In this document: piece by piece, positions 45,309 through 54,494 of the stretch
Layout of the letters: the number at the start of each line of letters is the position of its first letter
How positions within the stretch are numbered: the first letter of the stretch is position 1
Assembly: GCA_022844485.1 (NCBI GenBank)
Contig: JALHLQ010000002.1
Span: 185,416 to 249,415, forward strand
Origin: Xanthobacteraceae bacterium
GTDB taxonomy: Bacteria; Pseudomonadota; Alphaproteobacteria; Rhizobiales; Xanthobacteraceae
DNA length: 64,000 bases
Reading direction: 5' to 3'
The notes under the pieces: model-generated
What the model was told of the DNA's origin: nothing
What the model saw: only the letters and a program-made list of their open reading frames with translations
The model's database searches: none
Made by a program: the position numbers and the translations under genes

Positions 45309-46396
45309 CACTCCTTGCTCTTCGGGCGGCCGAGGAGGCTAGCCATTTCCTGTTCGAGGCTGTCGAACACGGACATCGGCTGTGCGGGCTTCGGCTCGGG
45401 CCGTGCAGGCTTCGGCGCAGGCGCAACCGTACGCGGGGGCTCGGGAGCTTGTGGGCGTGCAGGTTCTCGTTTGGCGGGATCGGCAGAGATCCGGGGCATC
45501 GGCAGGTCTGTCGGCACCGTGGAGGCGGGTGGCCGCACCGCTTCGGGGGCCGCAGGCTTCACCGCTGCCGGCTTCGCGGGCGACTCGGCTTTCTTGTCGG
45601 GCGCAATCGGACGCCGCAGGGCGGCTTCAAGACGCTGGGCCATATCGGCCAAATTCGTGTCGGCGGTCGGCGGGGAGGCACGAAGCTCGGGTGTGGTGGG
45701 CTCGGGCTGTTTGTGCGGCGCGTCGCTTGCCGGCGCAATCGGCATCGGCAGGGGTTCATCCATCGGATGCTCGACCGGCCGCACGATGGGAGCGGCGTCT
45801 TTGCGCACCGCTTCGATTGGTCGCGGGCCACGCGGGCGCTCGGCTTCAGGCACGGACGGAGCTCGGCGGATTTCGTCTTGCGGCTGCGGCCGCGGCGGCC
45901 GAGCCGGCTCAAACTCTACGTAATCGCCGTCCGTGCTGCGAGTGGCGTGGCGCATGGATTGATCGGGCTCCCGCGCACCGATCCAGGGCAATTCCTCTGC
46001 TGCGCTCGCCTGGCGGGGGCCGGTCTCCGCCCGGTCCTGCCCGCGCGGAAAGCTATCCAAAGCGGGTCCACGCCCCTGCATCTCGCGCGCCGAGGAGACA
46101 GGCACGGCGCGGACGATATTTTGTTCGACAACGATGTCGCTTGGGCCGCCGATCATGACGAGATGCTCGACATTGTCGCGGCGAATCAGCACGAGCCGCC
46201 GCCGGCCGTCGACGGCCGTTGCATCGATCACCGCAAGCCGAGGCTGACGTCCGCGTGCCTGGCCGGTGCCGAGCCGCTCCGCCCCGAAGCGGCGGATCAG
46301 CCAAAAGGTCACGCCGATCAGCAGCAAGACGATGACGAACGCGATGAAGAAGCGCACTGCGAGCGGCAATTCTGCCCCGAACAAACTGTCGAACAT
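45308..46396 (-). CDS. fliO: FliO-type protein with long proline-rich tail
   Basis: The 362-residue protein has an N-terminal membrane segment (FFIAFVIVLLLIGVTFWLIR) and then a FliO domain, RLAVIDATAVDGRRRLVLIR followed by DNVEHLVMIGGPSDIVVEQN. About 240 further residues are Pro/Ala/Arg/Glu-rich and presumably disordered; ordinary FliO is near 100-130 residues. FliO assists FliP assembly. The gene is immediately upstream of fliP. Confidence 0.87.
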   Translation of the reverse strand: MFDSLFGAELPLAVRFFIAFVIVLLLIGVTFWLIRRFGAERLGTGQARGRQPRLAVIDATAVDGRRRLVLIRRDNVEHLVMIGGPSDIVVEQNIVRAVPVSSAREMQGRGPALDSFPRGQDRAETGPRQASAAEELPWIGAREPDQSMRHATRSTDGDYVEFEPARPPRPQPQDEIRRAPSVPEAERPRGPRPIEAVRKDAAPIVRPVEHPMDEPLPMPIAPASDAPHKQPEPTTPELRASPPTADTNLADMAQRLEAALRRPIAPDKKAESPAKPAAVKPAAPEAVRPPASTVPTDLPMPRISADPAKREPARPQAPEPPRTVAPAPKPARPEPKPAQPMSVFDSLEQEMASLLGRPKSKE

Positions 46397-46485
46397 AAGC
46401 TGTCGCGCTCCTTAGGCTTGTATGTCCTGAAAGCCGGGCTCGTCGGTTTGGTAAACAGCCGCGGCAAAATCTGCCCACTCCTACC

Positions 46486-46500
46486 CTAACAGACCGTTAA
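46486..46500 (-). promoter_or_regulatory. Near-consensus CtrA box upstream of fliO
   Basis: CTAA-CAGACCG-TTAA followed by C, one mismatch to TTAA-N7-TTAA, 90 bases upstream of fliO. Confidence 0.5.
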
Positions 46501-46591
46501 CAATAACGCCCGTTGCTTTTCCCCGATGCTGTTTTCCCACCATTTTCATGGTTAACGGCAGATTGATGGCAAAGCGGTAAGCGAGTCCGCT

Positions 46592-46606
46592 TTAACCGCT
46601 CGTTAA
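46592..46606 (+). promoter_or_regulatory. CtrA-type box upstream of flgB
   Basis: TTAA-CCGCTCG-TTAA followed by CC, 53 bases before the flgB start. A weaker TTAA-CGGCAGA-TTGA lies at 46552-46566 in the same divergent region. Confidence 0.7.
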
Positions 46607-46658
46607 CCTTATGCTCGGCAATGTTTGCCCAGCAGACCGAACCGCGACGGAGGCCAAC

Positions 46659-47051
46659 ATGCCGATCTCCGACATGCCGATCTTCTCGATGCTGCGCACC
46701 CGGATGCAATGGCATCAGGAGCGCCAGCGCCTGCTTGCCGAGAATGTCGCGAACGCGGACACGCCGATGTTTCGACCGCATGATCTCGCACCGCTCGAAT
46801 TCCGGCGCGCGCTCTCGGCGGCGGAACGGACCGTCACCCTGGCGCGCACCGATTCCGCTCACTTGGCCGGCGGGTCGTCTGCTGCGTTCGCGAGCCGAAG
46901 CTTTGCGACCGAAGTGCGGCCGGCGGGCAATGCGGTCAACCTCGAAGACGAGATGATGAAGGTTGCCTCGAATCAAATGGACCACCAGGCGGCGGCTTCG
47001 CTCTACAGCCGCAGCCTTGGGCTATTCAAGACCGCGCTCGGACGACGGTGA
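46659..47051 (+). CDS. flgB: Proximal rod protein FlgB
   Basis: The 130-residue protein begins MPISDMPIFSMLRTRMQWHQ, with RLLAENVANADTPMFRPHD and a C-terminal DHQAAASLYSRSLGLFKTAL, typical of FlgB. GGAGG precedes ATG 46659, so the longer frame to 46611 is not used. It is first in flgB-flgC-fliE-fliQ-fliR-flhB, with a CtrA box upstream. Confidence 0.94.
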   Translation: MPISDMPIFSMLRTRMQWHQERQRLLAENVANADTPMFRPHDLAPLEFRRALSAAERTVTLARTDSAHLAGGSSAAFASRSFATEVRPAGNAVNLEDEMMKVASNQMDHQAAASLYSRSLGLFKTALGRR

Positions 47052-47064
47052 GGGGAGACACGCG

Positions 47065-47475
47065 ATGGACTTTCTCAAATCGCTCACGCTCGCGGCGTCG
47101 GGTTTGCGTGCGCAGGCCGGCCGCATGCGCGTCATCGCCGAGAACATCGCCAATTCCGAATCGACGGCGACCCGTCCCGGCGGCGATCCATACCGGCGCA
47201 AGATCCCGACCTTCCGTTCCGAGATGGATCGCGCGCTATCGGCTAAGGTCGTGGCGCTTGGTCGCATCCGACCCGATCAGAGCGAGTTCCGGACCAAATT
47301 CGAGCCGAACCATCCGGCAGCGGACGCCAACGGCTACGTCAAATACCCGAACGTCAACTCGCTCGTCGAGTCGACAGACATGCGCGAGGCTCAGCGCTCG
47401 TACGAGGCCAACTTGAACGTCATCTCCGCAACGCGCCGCATGATCGCGCGCACGATCGAAATCCTGCGCGCCTGA
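47065..47475 (+). CDS. flgC: Proximal rod protein FlgC
   Basis: The 136-residue protein begins MDFLKSLTLAASGLRAQAGR, with VIAENIANSESTATRPGGDP and the C-terminal MREAQRSYEANLNVISATRR. Length and motifs match FlgC. It begins 13 bases after flgB, following GAGGGGA. Confidence 0.96.
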   Translation: MDFLKSLTLAASGLRAQAGRMRVIAENIANSESTATRPGGDPYRRKIPTFRSEMDRALSAKVVALGRIRPDQSEFRTKFEPNHPAADANGYVKYPNVNSLVESTDMREAQRSYEANLNVISATRRMIARTIEILRA

Positions 47476-47488
47476 AACAGGAGCCGCC

Positions 47489-47806
47489 ATGGCCTCGCCC
47501 ATCACTGCCGCAAACGCCTATGCCAAGATTGCCCGAATCGCCAACCCGACCGCGGGGTTGGACAAGGTCGTCGGCGGCGACAACGCTACCCCGAATTTCG
47601 GATCGATGGTCAAGGATGCGCTCGCAAGCGTCGTGGAGGCCGGGCGAAAGTCGGATGGCCAGGCGCAGGCGCTGGCGGCGGGCAAGGCCAATATCGTGGA
47701 TGTCGTGACGGCGGTTGCGGAAACGGAGGTCGCGATCGAAGCGCTTGTCTCGGTGCGTGACCGGGTCATTCAGGCCTATGAAGAAATCATGCGCATGCCA
47801 ATCTGA
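47489..47806 (+). CDS. fliE: Flagellar hook-basal body complex protein FliE
   Basis: The 105-residue protein ends AIEALVSVRDRVIQAYEEIM, with the helical KANIVDVVTAVAETEVAIEA that marks FliE. It joins the MS ring to the rod. It lies 13 bases after flgC. Confidence 0.95.
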   Translation: MASPITAANAYAKIARIANPTAGLDKVVGGDNATPNFGSMVKDALASVVEAGRKSDGQAQALAAGKANIVDVVTAVAETEVAIEALVSVRDRVIQAYEEIMRMPI

Positions 47807-47839
47807 TCGTCACTCAACGTATCAACGAATGAAGGCGAC

Positions 47840-48103
47840 ATGACCGGACCCGAAGTTCTCGATGTCGCCCGCGACTCGATCATCACTCTCGTGCTTGTCG
47901 CCAGCCCGCTGATGGCTGTTGCGCTTGTCGTCGGCCTCGTGATTTCGCTGCTGCAGGCACTGACGCAGGTTCAGGAAATGACGATCGTATTCGTTCCCAA
48001 AATTCTTGCGATCTTCGTCGCAATGCTCATCACCCTGCCGTTCATGAGCGATGTCCTACAGGGGCACATGACGCGGCTCGTCGCGCGGATCATCGGCGGC
48101 TAG
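47840..48103 (+). CDS. fliQ: Flagellar export apparatus protein FliQ
   Basis: The 87-residue protein has two membrane helices and the motif VVGLVISLLQALTQVQEMTI followed by VFVPKILAIF, characteristic of FliQ. It is a component of the export gate with FliP and FliR, and lies 33 bases after fliE. Confidence 0.96.
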   Translation: MTGPEVLDVARDSIITLVLVASPLMAVALVVGLVISLLQALTQVQEMTIVFVPKILAIFVAMLITLPFMSDVLQGHMTRLVARIIGG

Positions 48104-48116
48104 GCAGAAAACCCTC

Positions 48117-48887
48117 ATGCGGGTCGACGTCTCGTTCCTCCCCCAGATCGCGGCGGCTTTTCTTCTGATGTTCGCACGAATCGGGACGATGGTGATGCTT
48201 CTGCCGGGCCTCGGCGAAGTCAGCGTACCGGTGCGTGTGCGGCTGGTGCTGGCTCTGGTGCTCACAGCCGCGATCTTTCCTCTGCATCAATCCGGCATTC
48301 AGATCGATCTGCGCTCGTTTCCACCGGTGCTGCTGGCGCTCGGCCAGGAACTCCTGATCGGGGTCTTGCTCGGGCTCACCGCCCGGCTCACCATGGCCGC
48401 GCTGCAGGTCGCGGGCTCGATCGCCGCACAGCAGCTTGGGCTCGGCTTCGTGACGGCCATCGATCCGTCGCAAGGTCAGCAAAACATCATCGTCGCGAAT
48501 TTTCTCACGTTGCTCGGGCTCGTCCTCATCTTCGCCACCGACCTGCATCATCTGGTCATTGCGGCATTGAGCGAAAGCTACACCCTGTTTCGGCCGGGCG
48601 ACGTGCCGGCATTGGGCGATATGACGGCGCTGATCGCCGCAACCGTGGCGGCGGCGTTTCGCATCGGGGTGCAGCTGGCGGCGCCGTTTCTGGTTTTCGG
48701 ACTTCTGTTCAATCTCGGTCTCGGCCTTCTGTCGCGCTTGATGCCGCAGATGCAGGTCTTCTTCATTGGCCTTCCGCTCTCGATTTTCCTCGGGTTCCTG
48801 ATTCTCTTTGTCGTTGTCGGCACGATGATGGGCGTGTTTCTCGGCCATCTCGAAGGCGTGCTGCGCGATCTTTCCGCTGCGAGGTAG
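48117..48887 (+). CDS. fliR: Flagellar export apparatus protein FliR
   Basis: The 256-residue protein has about six membrane segments. Family segments are MLLPGLGEVSVPVRVRLVLA, the GQELLIGVLLGLTARLTMAA region, and LLSRLMPQMQVFFIGLPLSI. It starts 13 bases after fliQ and ends six before flhB. Confidence 0.95.
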   Translation: MRVDVSFLPQIAAAFLLMFARIGTMVMLLPGLGEVSVPVRVRLVLALVLTAAIFPLHQSGIQIDLRSFPPVLLALGQELLIGVLLGLTARLTMAALQVAGSIAAQQLGLGFVTAIDPSQGQQNIIVANFLTLLGLVLIFATDLHHLVIAALSESYTLFRPGDVPALGDMTALIAATVAAAFRIGVQLAAPFLVFGLLFNLGLGLLSRLMPQMQVFFIGLPLSIFLGFLILFVVVGTMMGVFLGHLEGVLRDLSAAR

Positions 48888-48893
48888 TCTCGC

Positions 48894-49964
48894 ATGGCCG
48901 AAGAACGCGACGACGCCGACAAAACAGAAGACCCCAGTCAACGAAAACTCGACGAGGCGCTCAAGCGCGGCGACGTGGTCAAGAGCCACGAGGTCAATAC
49001 CTGGTTCGTCATCGCCGGCGCGGCGCTCGTCATGCTGGTCTTTTCGGGCCCGATGAGCAGGGATTTGACCGTTTCCCTGCGGGGGCTGCTTGCGAACGCC
49101 CATCAGATTCGAGCCGACGGGTTCGATCTGTTCCGGCTGTCGAGCCGGCTCACCCTGGAAGTGCTGGCGGCCATTGTCATTCCGTTTCTGGTGCTCTTTT
49201 TCGCAGCGATCGCCGGCAACATGATCCAGCACCAGCTCGTCTGGTCGGGCGAGCAGATGAAGCCGAAGGCCTCGAAGATCTCGCCCATCGCCGGCATGAA
49301 GCGCATGTTCTCGAAACATGCGCTGGCCAACTTCATCAAGGGTGTCATCAAGCTGGCCGTGGTCGGCGCCGTGATGGCGCTGATCTTGTGGCCGGAGCGC
49401 AACCGGCTCGAGAGCCTGATCAGCATGGAACCGATCGCCGCGCTGAAGACGAGTCACTCGCTCGCGCTCTCGGTGATGGGCGCCGTCGTCGCTATTATCG
49501 GGATCGTCGCCGCGCTCGACTTCTTGTGGCAGTACCGGCAATGGTTCGAACGGCAGAAGATGTCGCTGCGCGAACTCAAAGAGGAATTTCGGCAGACCGA
49601 AGGCGATCCGGTCATCAAGGGCAAGATCAAGCAGCTCCGGCAGAACCGGATGCGCAAGCGCATGATCGCCGCCGTTCCGAAAGCGTCGGTCGTCATCACC
49701 AACCCGACCCACTATGCCGTCGCGCTGCAATATGATCGCGGAATGAACGCGCCCGTGTGCCTGGCCAAGGGCGTCGATGGCGTCGCGTTGAAGATCCGAG
49801 AGGTGGCGAGCGCGCACAATGTGCCGGTGGTCGAGAACCCGCCGCTCGCCCGCGCGCTGCATGCAACGGTCGAGATCGAGCGGGAGATCCCGCCGGAGCA
49901 CTACAAGGCGGTCGCCGAAGTGATCAGCTACGTCATGCGGCTGCGCCGGGGCTTTCGGCGGTGA
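48894..49964 (+). CDS. flhB: Flagellar export switch protein FlhB
   Basis: The 356-residue protein opens MAEERDDADKTEDPSQRKLD, the typical FlhB start with its TEDPS motif. It has four membrane segments, and the cytosolic domain carries the autocleavage site NPTH in SVVITNPTHYAVALQY. It controls substrate switching from rod/hook to filament. It is the last flagellar gene of this operon; cckA follows after 261 bases. Confidence 0.96.
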   Translation: MAEERDDADKTEDPSQRKLDEALKRGDVVKSHEVNTWFVIAGAALVMLVFSGPMSRDLTVSLRGLLANAHQIRADGFDLFRLSSRLTLEVLAAIVIPFLVLFFAAIAGNMIQHQLVWSGEQMKPKASKISPIAGMKRMFSKHALANFIKGVIKLAVVGAVMALILWPERNRLESLISMEPIAALKTSHSLALSVMGAVVAIIGIVAALDFLWQYRQWFERQKMSLRELKEEFRQTEGDPVIKGKIKQLRQNRMRKRMIAAVPKASVVITNPTHYAVALQYDRGMNAPVCLAKGVDGVALKIREVASAHNVPVVENPPLARALHATVEIEREIPPEHYKAVAEVISYVMRLRRGFRR

Positions 49965-50013
49965 GGGAGCGCGCCTTCCCCCTTGCGCGGCTGCCCCCGG
50001 ATCGGGCACTAGT

Positions 50014-50079
50014 GGTCCGATTCCAATATTCGCATCCCGTTTTGGCAGGCGATTTTGCGAATGTTAGAATCGATGGACC
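50014..50079. repeat. 66-bp palindromic intergenic element
   Basis: GGTCC-GATTCCAATATTCGCA at 50014-50034 is mirrored by TGCGAATGTTAGAATCGATGGACC-type sequence at 50056-50079, with two mismatches and a two-base bulge. It lies between flhB and cckA. I believe similar elements are common in Bradyrhizobium, from memory. Confidence 0.65.
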
Positions 50080-50225
50080 GCGAGCACGTGTAATTTGCTG
50101 GTGGAGTTTTGGGTTTGACATTCGCGTTGCGAGTCCGCCGCTGGCGGGCGTCGTGAATGTGAAATCCACTCCACCAAGGACTCGGGGCAGCGCCGGCGCG
50201 GCGAGGTGGGGAGAGCAAAGCCCGC

Positions 50226-52766
50226 ATGACCACCCATGACGTGAGCGACGAACCGCGCCTTACGGCTGTCGACCACACCCAGCGCACCGGCAGCATCGGA
50301 CTCGTGCTTCTGGTCGCGGTGCTGCTGATTGGCGCGACGCTTGCGATCCTCCTGATCGGGCGAGGCCACGCGCAGCCTTACATTCTCGGCCTTCTGTCGG
50401 CGCTGTCCGTGATCGGGGTGTTCTCGCTCTTCGCCGGGGCCGCCGGTCTTCTCCGCGTTCCGGGCAAGGAAGCAAACCCGCTGCTGAAGGCGGTGATCGA
50501 CAACGCGACCGACGGCCTCGCTGTGACCGACCCCGCCGGGCGCATGCTCTATGCCAATTGCGCCTATCTGGCGTTGACCGGCGCTACCGATCCGAGCGAC
50601 GTTCGGCCGATCGAGCGTGCCTTCAACGGCGACCCGGATCTCGCGGAAGCGATCTATCGCCTGGTCAAAGCCGCACGTGAGGGCCGCCGGCTGCAGGAAG
50701 AAGCGCGCGTTTCCGGACAAGCCGGCCGCCCGCCTCGCTGGATGCGTTTCCGCGTCCGCCCGGCCGCCGAGAGCGGCCCGGACGCGCGCTGCACCGTTTG
50801 GACGGTTGCGGATGTCACCCGCGATCGCGAGCGGCAGGAAAACGTCTTCCAGGAATTGCAGCACGCCATCGATTATCTCGACCACGCGCCGGCAGGCTTC
50901 TTCTCCGTCGATCCCAACGGCGAACTCATCTACCTCAATGCCACGCTCGCAGGCTGGCTCGGCCAGGATCTCGCCCAGGTCGGTTCAGGCGGCTTGAAGC
51001 TGTCCGATATCGTCGCGGGCGAGGGCGCAGCGCTGCTCACCGCACGCGGAAGCGAGCCAGGCGATGTGCGAACGGAGACTCTCGACCTCGATTTCAAGAC
51101 CCGATCGGGCAATACGCTTCCGGTGCGGCTGTTTCACAAGGTCGCCTATGCGATTGACGGCAGCCCCGGGCCTTCGCGGACCCTCGTGATCAATCGCGCA
51201 CGTGACGACGGCGATCCGCAGCGCGCGGCCGAAGTGCGATTTGTGCGCTTCTTCCATAATGCGCCGCTGGCCATTGCCACCGTCGACAAGACCGGCAGGA
51301 TTGCGCGCGCGAATGCGCCGTTTGCGCGGCTGCAGCACGGAGTCCTCAAAGCCGACACATCGCGCGCGGAAGGACGGTCGCTTCTGCCGGTTGTCGCTGA
51401 ACGCGACCGTGGCGCGCTCGAAGCGGCGATCGCCAGGGCTGCGGCGGGGCAAGGCGACATCCCTCCGTTCGATGCCGCCCTGGCCGGCGACGGCAACCGC
51501 TCGGTGCGCTTCTATGTGTCGGCCGTGGAGGAGCATGAACGCGACGGCGAAGCGGCCATCGTCTACGCGATCGAAACCACCGAGCAGCGCGCGCTGGAGG
51601 CGCAATTCGCGCAATCGCAGAAAATGCAGGCGGTCGGACAATTGGCCGGCGGCATCGCGCACGACTTCAACAATGTGCTCTCCGCCATCATGATGGCGAC
51701 CGATTTCCTGCTCAATGCGCACCGGCCGACCGACCCGTCCTTCCAGGACATCATGCAGATCAAACAGAACACCAACCGCGCCGCCAGTCTCGTGCGGCAG
51801 CTGCTGGCGTTCTCGCGGCGGCAGACGATGCGCCCGCAGGTGCTTGACCTCAGCGAGGTTCTGTCCGATCTGACGATGCTCCTGCGGCGCCTGATCGGCG
51901 AAAATGTCTCGCTCGATCTGGTGCATGGTCGCGATCTGTGGCCGATCAAGGCGGACATCTCGCAATTCGAACAGGTGATCGTGAACCTCGCGGTGAACGC
52001 ACGCGATGCGATGCCGAACGGCGGCAAGCTCAGCGTGCGCACGGCAAATGTTACCGAAGCCGAGTGCAAGAACTACGCCTACAAGGCGATGCCGGCTGCC
52101 GATTACGTGCTGATCGAAATCAGCGACAGCGGCACCGGCATTCCAGAGGAGATCATCGACAAGATTTTCGAACCGTTCTTTTCGACCAAGGACGTGGGCA
52201 AGGGGACGGGACTTGGGTTGTCCACGGTCTACGGCATCGTGAAGCAGACGGGCGGGTTCATCTATGTCGAGTCGGAAACCGGAAAGGGCACTGCGTTCCG
52301 CATTTTCCTGCCGCGTCACATCCCAAGCGCCGCCGATGTCGAGGAGACCACCATTGCGCCCGCGCCCGAACCGGCGACGGCGGTGTCCGATCTGACCGGG
52401 CAGGGCACGATTCTCCTGGTCGAGGACGAGGAAGGCTTGCGCGGCTTGAACGCGCGCGGGCTCACCTCGCGCGGCTACACCGTGCTGGAGGCGGGAAACG
52501 GCGTCGAAGCCTTGAAGGTGATGGAGAATCGAAGCGGCGAGGTCGACCTCGTTGTTTCCGACGTGGTGATGCCCGAAATGGACGGGCCGACGCTCCTGAA
52601 GGAACTGCGCGCGCGCAATCCGGAGATCAAAATCATCTTCGTGTCCGGCTATGCCGAAGACGCGTTCGAACGCCATCTTCCCGAGGGCGGCCAGTTCGCA
52701 TTTCTCCCGAAACCCTTCACGTTGAAGCAGCTGGTGGCGGCAGTGAAGGAAACCATGGCGGCGTGA
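50226..52766 (+). CDS. cckA: Cell-cycle hybrid histidine kinase CckA
   Basis: The 846-residue protein has two N-terminal membrane segments (about residues 24-42 and 49-74) and PAS-type regions at roughly 85-200, 215-330 and 345-455. The HisKA motif [17 protein letters not shown] has phospho-accepting His479. Ser/Gly-rich ATPase boxes are [22 protein letters not shown] and [20 protein letters not shown]. The receiver has phospho-accepting Asp779 in [13 protein letters not shown]. This is CckA architecture: it feeds phosphate through ChpT to CtrA and CpdR. Location next to flhB and CtrA-box-bearing flagellar genes fits. Confidence 0.93.
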   Translation: MTTHDVSDEPRLTAVDHTQRTGSIGLVLLVAVLLIGATLAILLIGRGHAQPYILGLLSALSVIGVFSLFAGAAGLLRVPGKEANPLLKAVIDNATDGLAVTDPAGRMLYANCAYLALTGATDPSDVRPIERAFNGDPDLAEAIYRLVKAAREGRRLQEEARVSGQAGRPPRWMRFRVRPAAESGPDARCTVWTVADVTRDRERQENVFQELQHAIDYLDHAPAGFFSVDPNGELIYLNATLAGWLGQDLAQVGSGGLKLSDIVAGEGAALLTARGSEPGDVRTETLDLDFKTRSGNTLPVRLFHKVAYAIDGSPGPSRTLVINRARDDGDPQRAAEVRFVRFFHNAPLAIATVDKTGRIARANAPFARLQHGVLKADTSRAEGRSLLPVVAERDRGALEAAIARAAAGQGDIPPFDAALAGDGNRSVRFYVSAVEEHERDGEAAIVYAIETTEQRALEAQFAQSQKMQAVGQLAGGIAHDFNNVLSAIMMATDFLLNAHRPTDPSFQDIMQIKQNTNRAASLVRQLLAFSRRQTMRPQVLDLSEVLSDLTMLLRRLIGENVSLDLVHGRDLWPIKADISQFEQVIVNLAVNARDAMPNGGKLSVRTANVTEAECKNYAYKAMPAADYVLIEISDSGTGIPEEIIDKIFEPFFSTKDVGKGTGLGLSTVYGIVKQTGGFIYVESETGKGTAFRIFLPRHIPSAADVEETTIAPAPEPATAVSDLTGQGTILLVEDEEGLRGLNARGLTSRGYTVLEAGNGVEALKVMENRSGEVDLVVSDVVMPEMDGPTLLKELRARNPEIKIIFVSGYAEDAFERHLPEGGQFAFLPKPFTLKQLVAAVKETMAA

Positions 52767-52815
52767 GCACCGCTCGCGCCACGCGGAGGAGACCGGTCTT
52801 GGAGGGAATGCGAAG

Positions 52816-53130
52816 TCAATTCTTTGCGCGCACGACCGTCTCGTCGACGACCACGCCATACACCGCCGCCTTCACCGGGTCATAGCCGCGCGGGAAGCGG
52901 CATTCGAAGCCGATGTAGTCTCCGTAGCGGGCGTGAACGCTCGTAATACGGGCGAACTTGTTATAGCCGGCGCAATGCGCCGCAGCGATTTCACGGTAGA
53001 TCAGATGCACCTCGGGCGACCACGGAATGATTCCGCCGATGTCGTTGCCGCGCAGCCCGTAGGGTCCAAAATGGGCGAGGGCGGAGGCGGGCAGGACGGT
53101 CAGGGCTGCAACCAGCATCAGCTTGCGCAT
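52816..53130 (-). CDS. Small secreted protein of unknown function
   Basis: The 104-residue protein starts MRKLMLVAALTVLPASALAH, a clean signal peptide. The mature part includes DIGGIIPWSPEVHLIYREIA and two cysteines, one in AHCAGYNKF and one in FECRFPRGYD, that could form a disulphide. AAGGAGAG precedes ATG 53130. I do not recognise the family. Confidence 0.75.
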   Translation of the reverse strand: MRKLMLVAALTVLPASALAHFGPYGLRGNDIGGIIPWSPEVHLIYREIAAAHCAGYNKFARITSVHARYGDYIGFECRFPRGYDPVKAAVYGVVVDETVVRAKN

Positions 53131-53221
53131 GTGGCTCTCCTTCAGAATCGCCGAAGCATAACCCGATTTGCTCTCTTCATCCCTTCCTTTTCGGTGAGGG
53201 GTAAAGAGCCGGCGTCCCACA

Positions 53222-54319
53222 CTACTGAACAGGACGGAATTTTTGCGCACGACGGCCGTGGCCGACTTCGGCCGTATAGAGGTTTCCTTTCGAGTCGATC
53301 GCGATGTTGTGCACCCACTTGAACTGGCCGGCTTGCCGCCCGTGGCGACCCCATTGAGCCAACGTGTCGCCGGTCTCGCGCGAGACGACGTAAACGTGGC
53401 CGTTCGCGCCGTCGGCGACGAAGAGGAAGCGCTGCTGGGGGTCGGACGAGAACACCAGATCCCATACGGTCCCGTTCTGGCGGGTTTCCGGGGCAACGCG
53501 GAATTCCCGCACAAAGGTTCCGTCTTTGCGGAAGATCTGGATGCGGTCGTTGGCGCGGTCGCACACATAGACCAGCCCGTCATTGGACAGCCGAACGCAA
53601 TGCACCGGGTTGGCGAACTGCTTCAACAGCGGCGCTTTGGGATCGTAGGCGGGGAGCTTGTCGTCGCTTGGCTCGCGCGCGCCGTAAGCGCCCCAGTGGC
53701 GCTTGTAGGCGCCTGTCTTCGAATCGAACACGATGATGCGGCGGTTCTGATAGCCGTCCGCCACATAGACCTCGCTCGCCGCCTCGTCGATCACCAGGTG
53801 GGCGGGGCGGCCGAGTTGCGTTTGTGAGTTCGATCCGCCGGTGGAGCCGGCTTTGCCGATTTGCTGGAGGAATTGTCCCTGCGGCGTGAACTTCAGCAGT
53901 TGATGGTCATCCTTGTCGTTGCCGGCGAGCCAGACATTGCCCTCCCTGTCGATATGGATGCCATGCTCCGATTTCGGCCAATCATAGCCTTGGCCCGGCC
54001 CGCCCCATGATCGCAGGAGATTCCCCTCCGCGTCGAACTGCAGCACGGGCGGCGCTGCCGTGCAGCACGCCGTCTCCGGGGGATTCTTCGTAGCGCCCTT
54101 TTCGTCGTCGACGAGGGTGGAGGGACGGTGCACGATCCAGACCGTGTCGTCCGGCCCAATTGCTATGCCGGCGACCTGGCCCAGAATCCAGTTGCCGGGT
54201 AGCGGCTTCGGCCAGAACGGCTCGACCTGATGGCGCGGAACGTCGTTGCTGGCGGCGGGCAGAACAAAGCATGCGGTCAAGGCAAACGTAGCAGCGGCAG
54301 CGTATAACGCAGTCCTCAT
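53222..54319 (-). CDS. Secreted NHL-repeat beta-propeller protein
   Basis: The 365-residue protein has a signal peptide (MRTALYAAAATFALTACFVL) and repeated blades such as HGIHIDREGNVWLAGNDKDD, PAHLVIDEAASEVYVADGYQ and HNIAIDSKGNLYTAEVGHGR. These match the NHL/6-bladed propeller family often annotated as peptidylglycine monooxygenase-like. The copper-monooxygenase domains are absent, so no enzymatic role is assigned. Confidence 0.85.
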   Translation of the reverse strand: MRTALYAAAATFALTACFVLPAASNDVPRHQVEPFWPKPLPGNWILGQVAGIAIGPDDTVWIVHRPSTLVDDEKGATKNPPETACCTAAPPVLQFDAEGNLLRSWGGPGQGYDWPKSEHGIHIDREGNVWLAGNDKDDHQLLKFTPQGQFLQQIGKAGSTGGSNSQTQLGRPAHLVIDEAASEVYVADGYQNRRIIVFDSKTGAYKRHWGAYGAREPSDDKLPAYDPKAPLLKQFANPVHCVRLSNDGLVYVCDRANDRIQIFRKDGTFVREFRVAPETRQNGTVWDLVFSSDPQQRFLFVADGANGHVYVVSRETGDTLAQWGRHGRQAGQFKWVHNIAIDSKGNLYTAEVGHGRRAQKFRPVQ

Positions 54320-54494
54320 GGCAGCCTCCCGTCGACGGCTCTCGCGGCCGATCCAGGAATGCTAGCGCCGTCAAGCCGAACACGCCATGTCAATCGCGGC
54401 TAAGGGACGCGGACGTCCGGGCCGCCCGGCCTTATAAAGTCCTACCGGCGCACGATATGATAAGGTGCATTTTGATATTGCCGGGAGTGAGCTG

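Noticed and set aside
48090..50009. A 639-codon antisense open frame across fliR and flhB
   Set aside because: Low-complexity Asp/Arg/His-rich translation, no start signal, fully overlapped by well-identified genes.
50985..52859. A 624-codon open frame antisense to cckA
   Set aside because: Same GC-driven shadow pattern; the sense frame holds the kinase and receiver motifs.
53142..53564. Minus-strand open frame inside the NHL protein gene
   Set aside because: Arg/Pro-rich shadow of the NHL gene in another frame.
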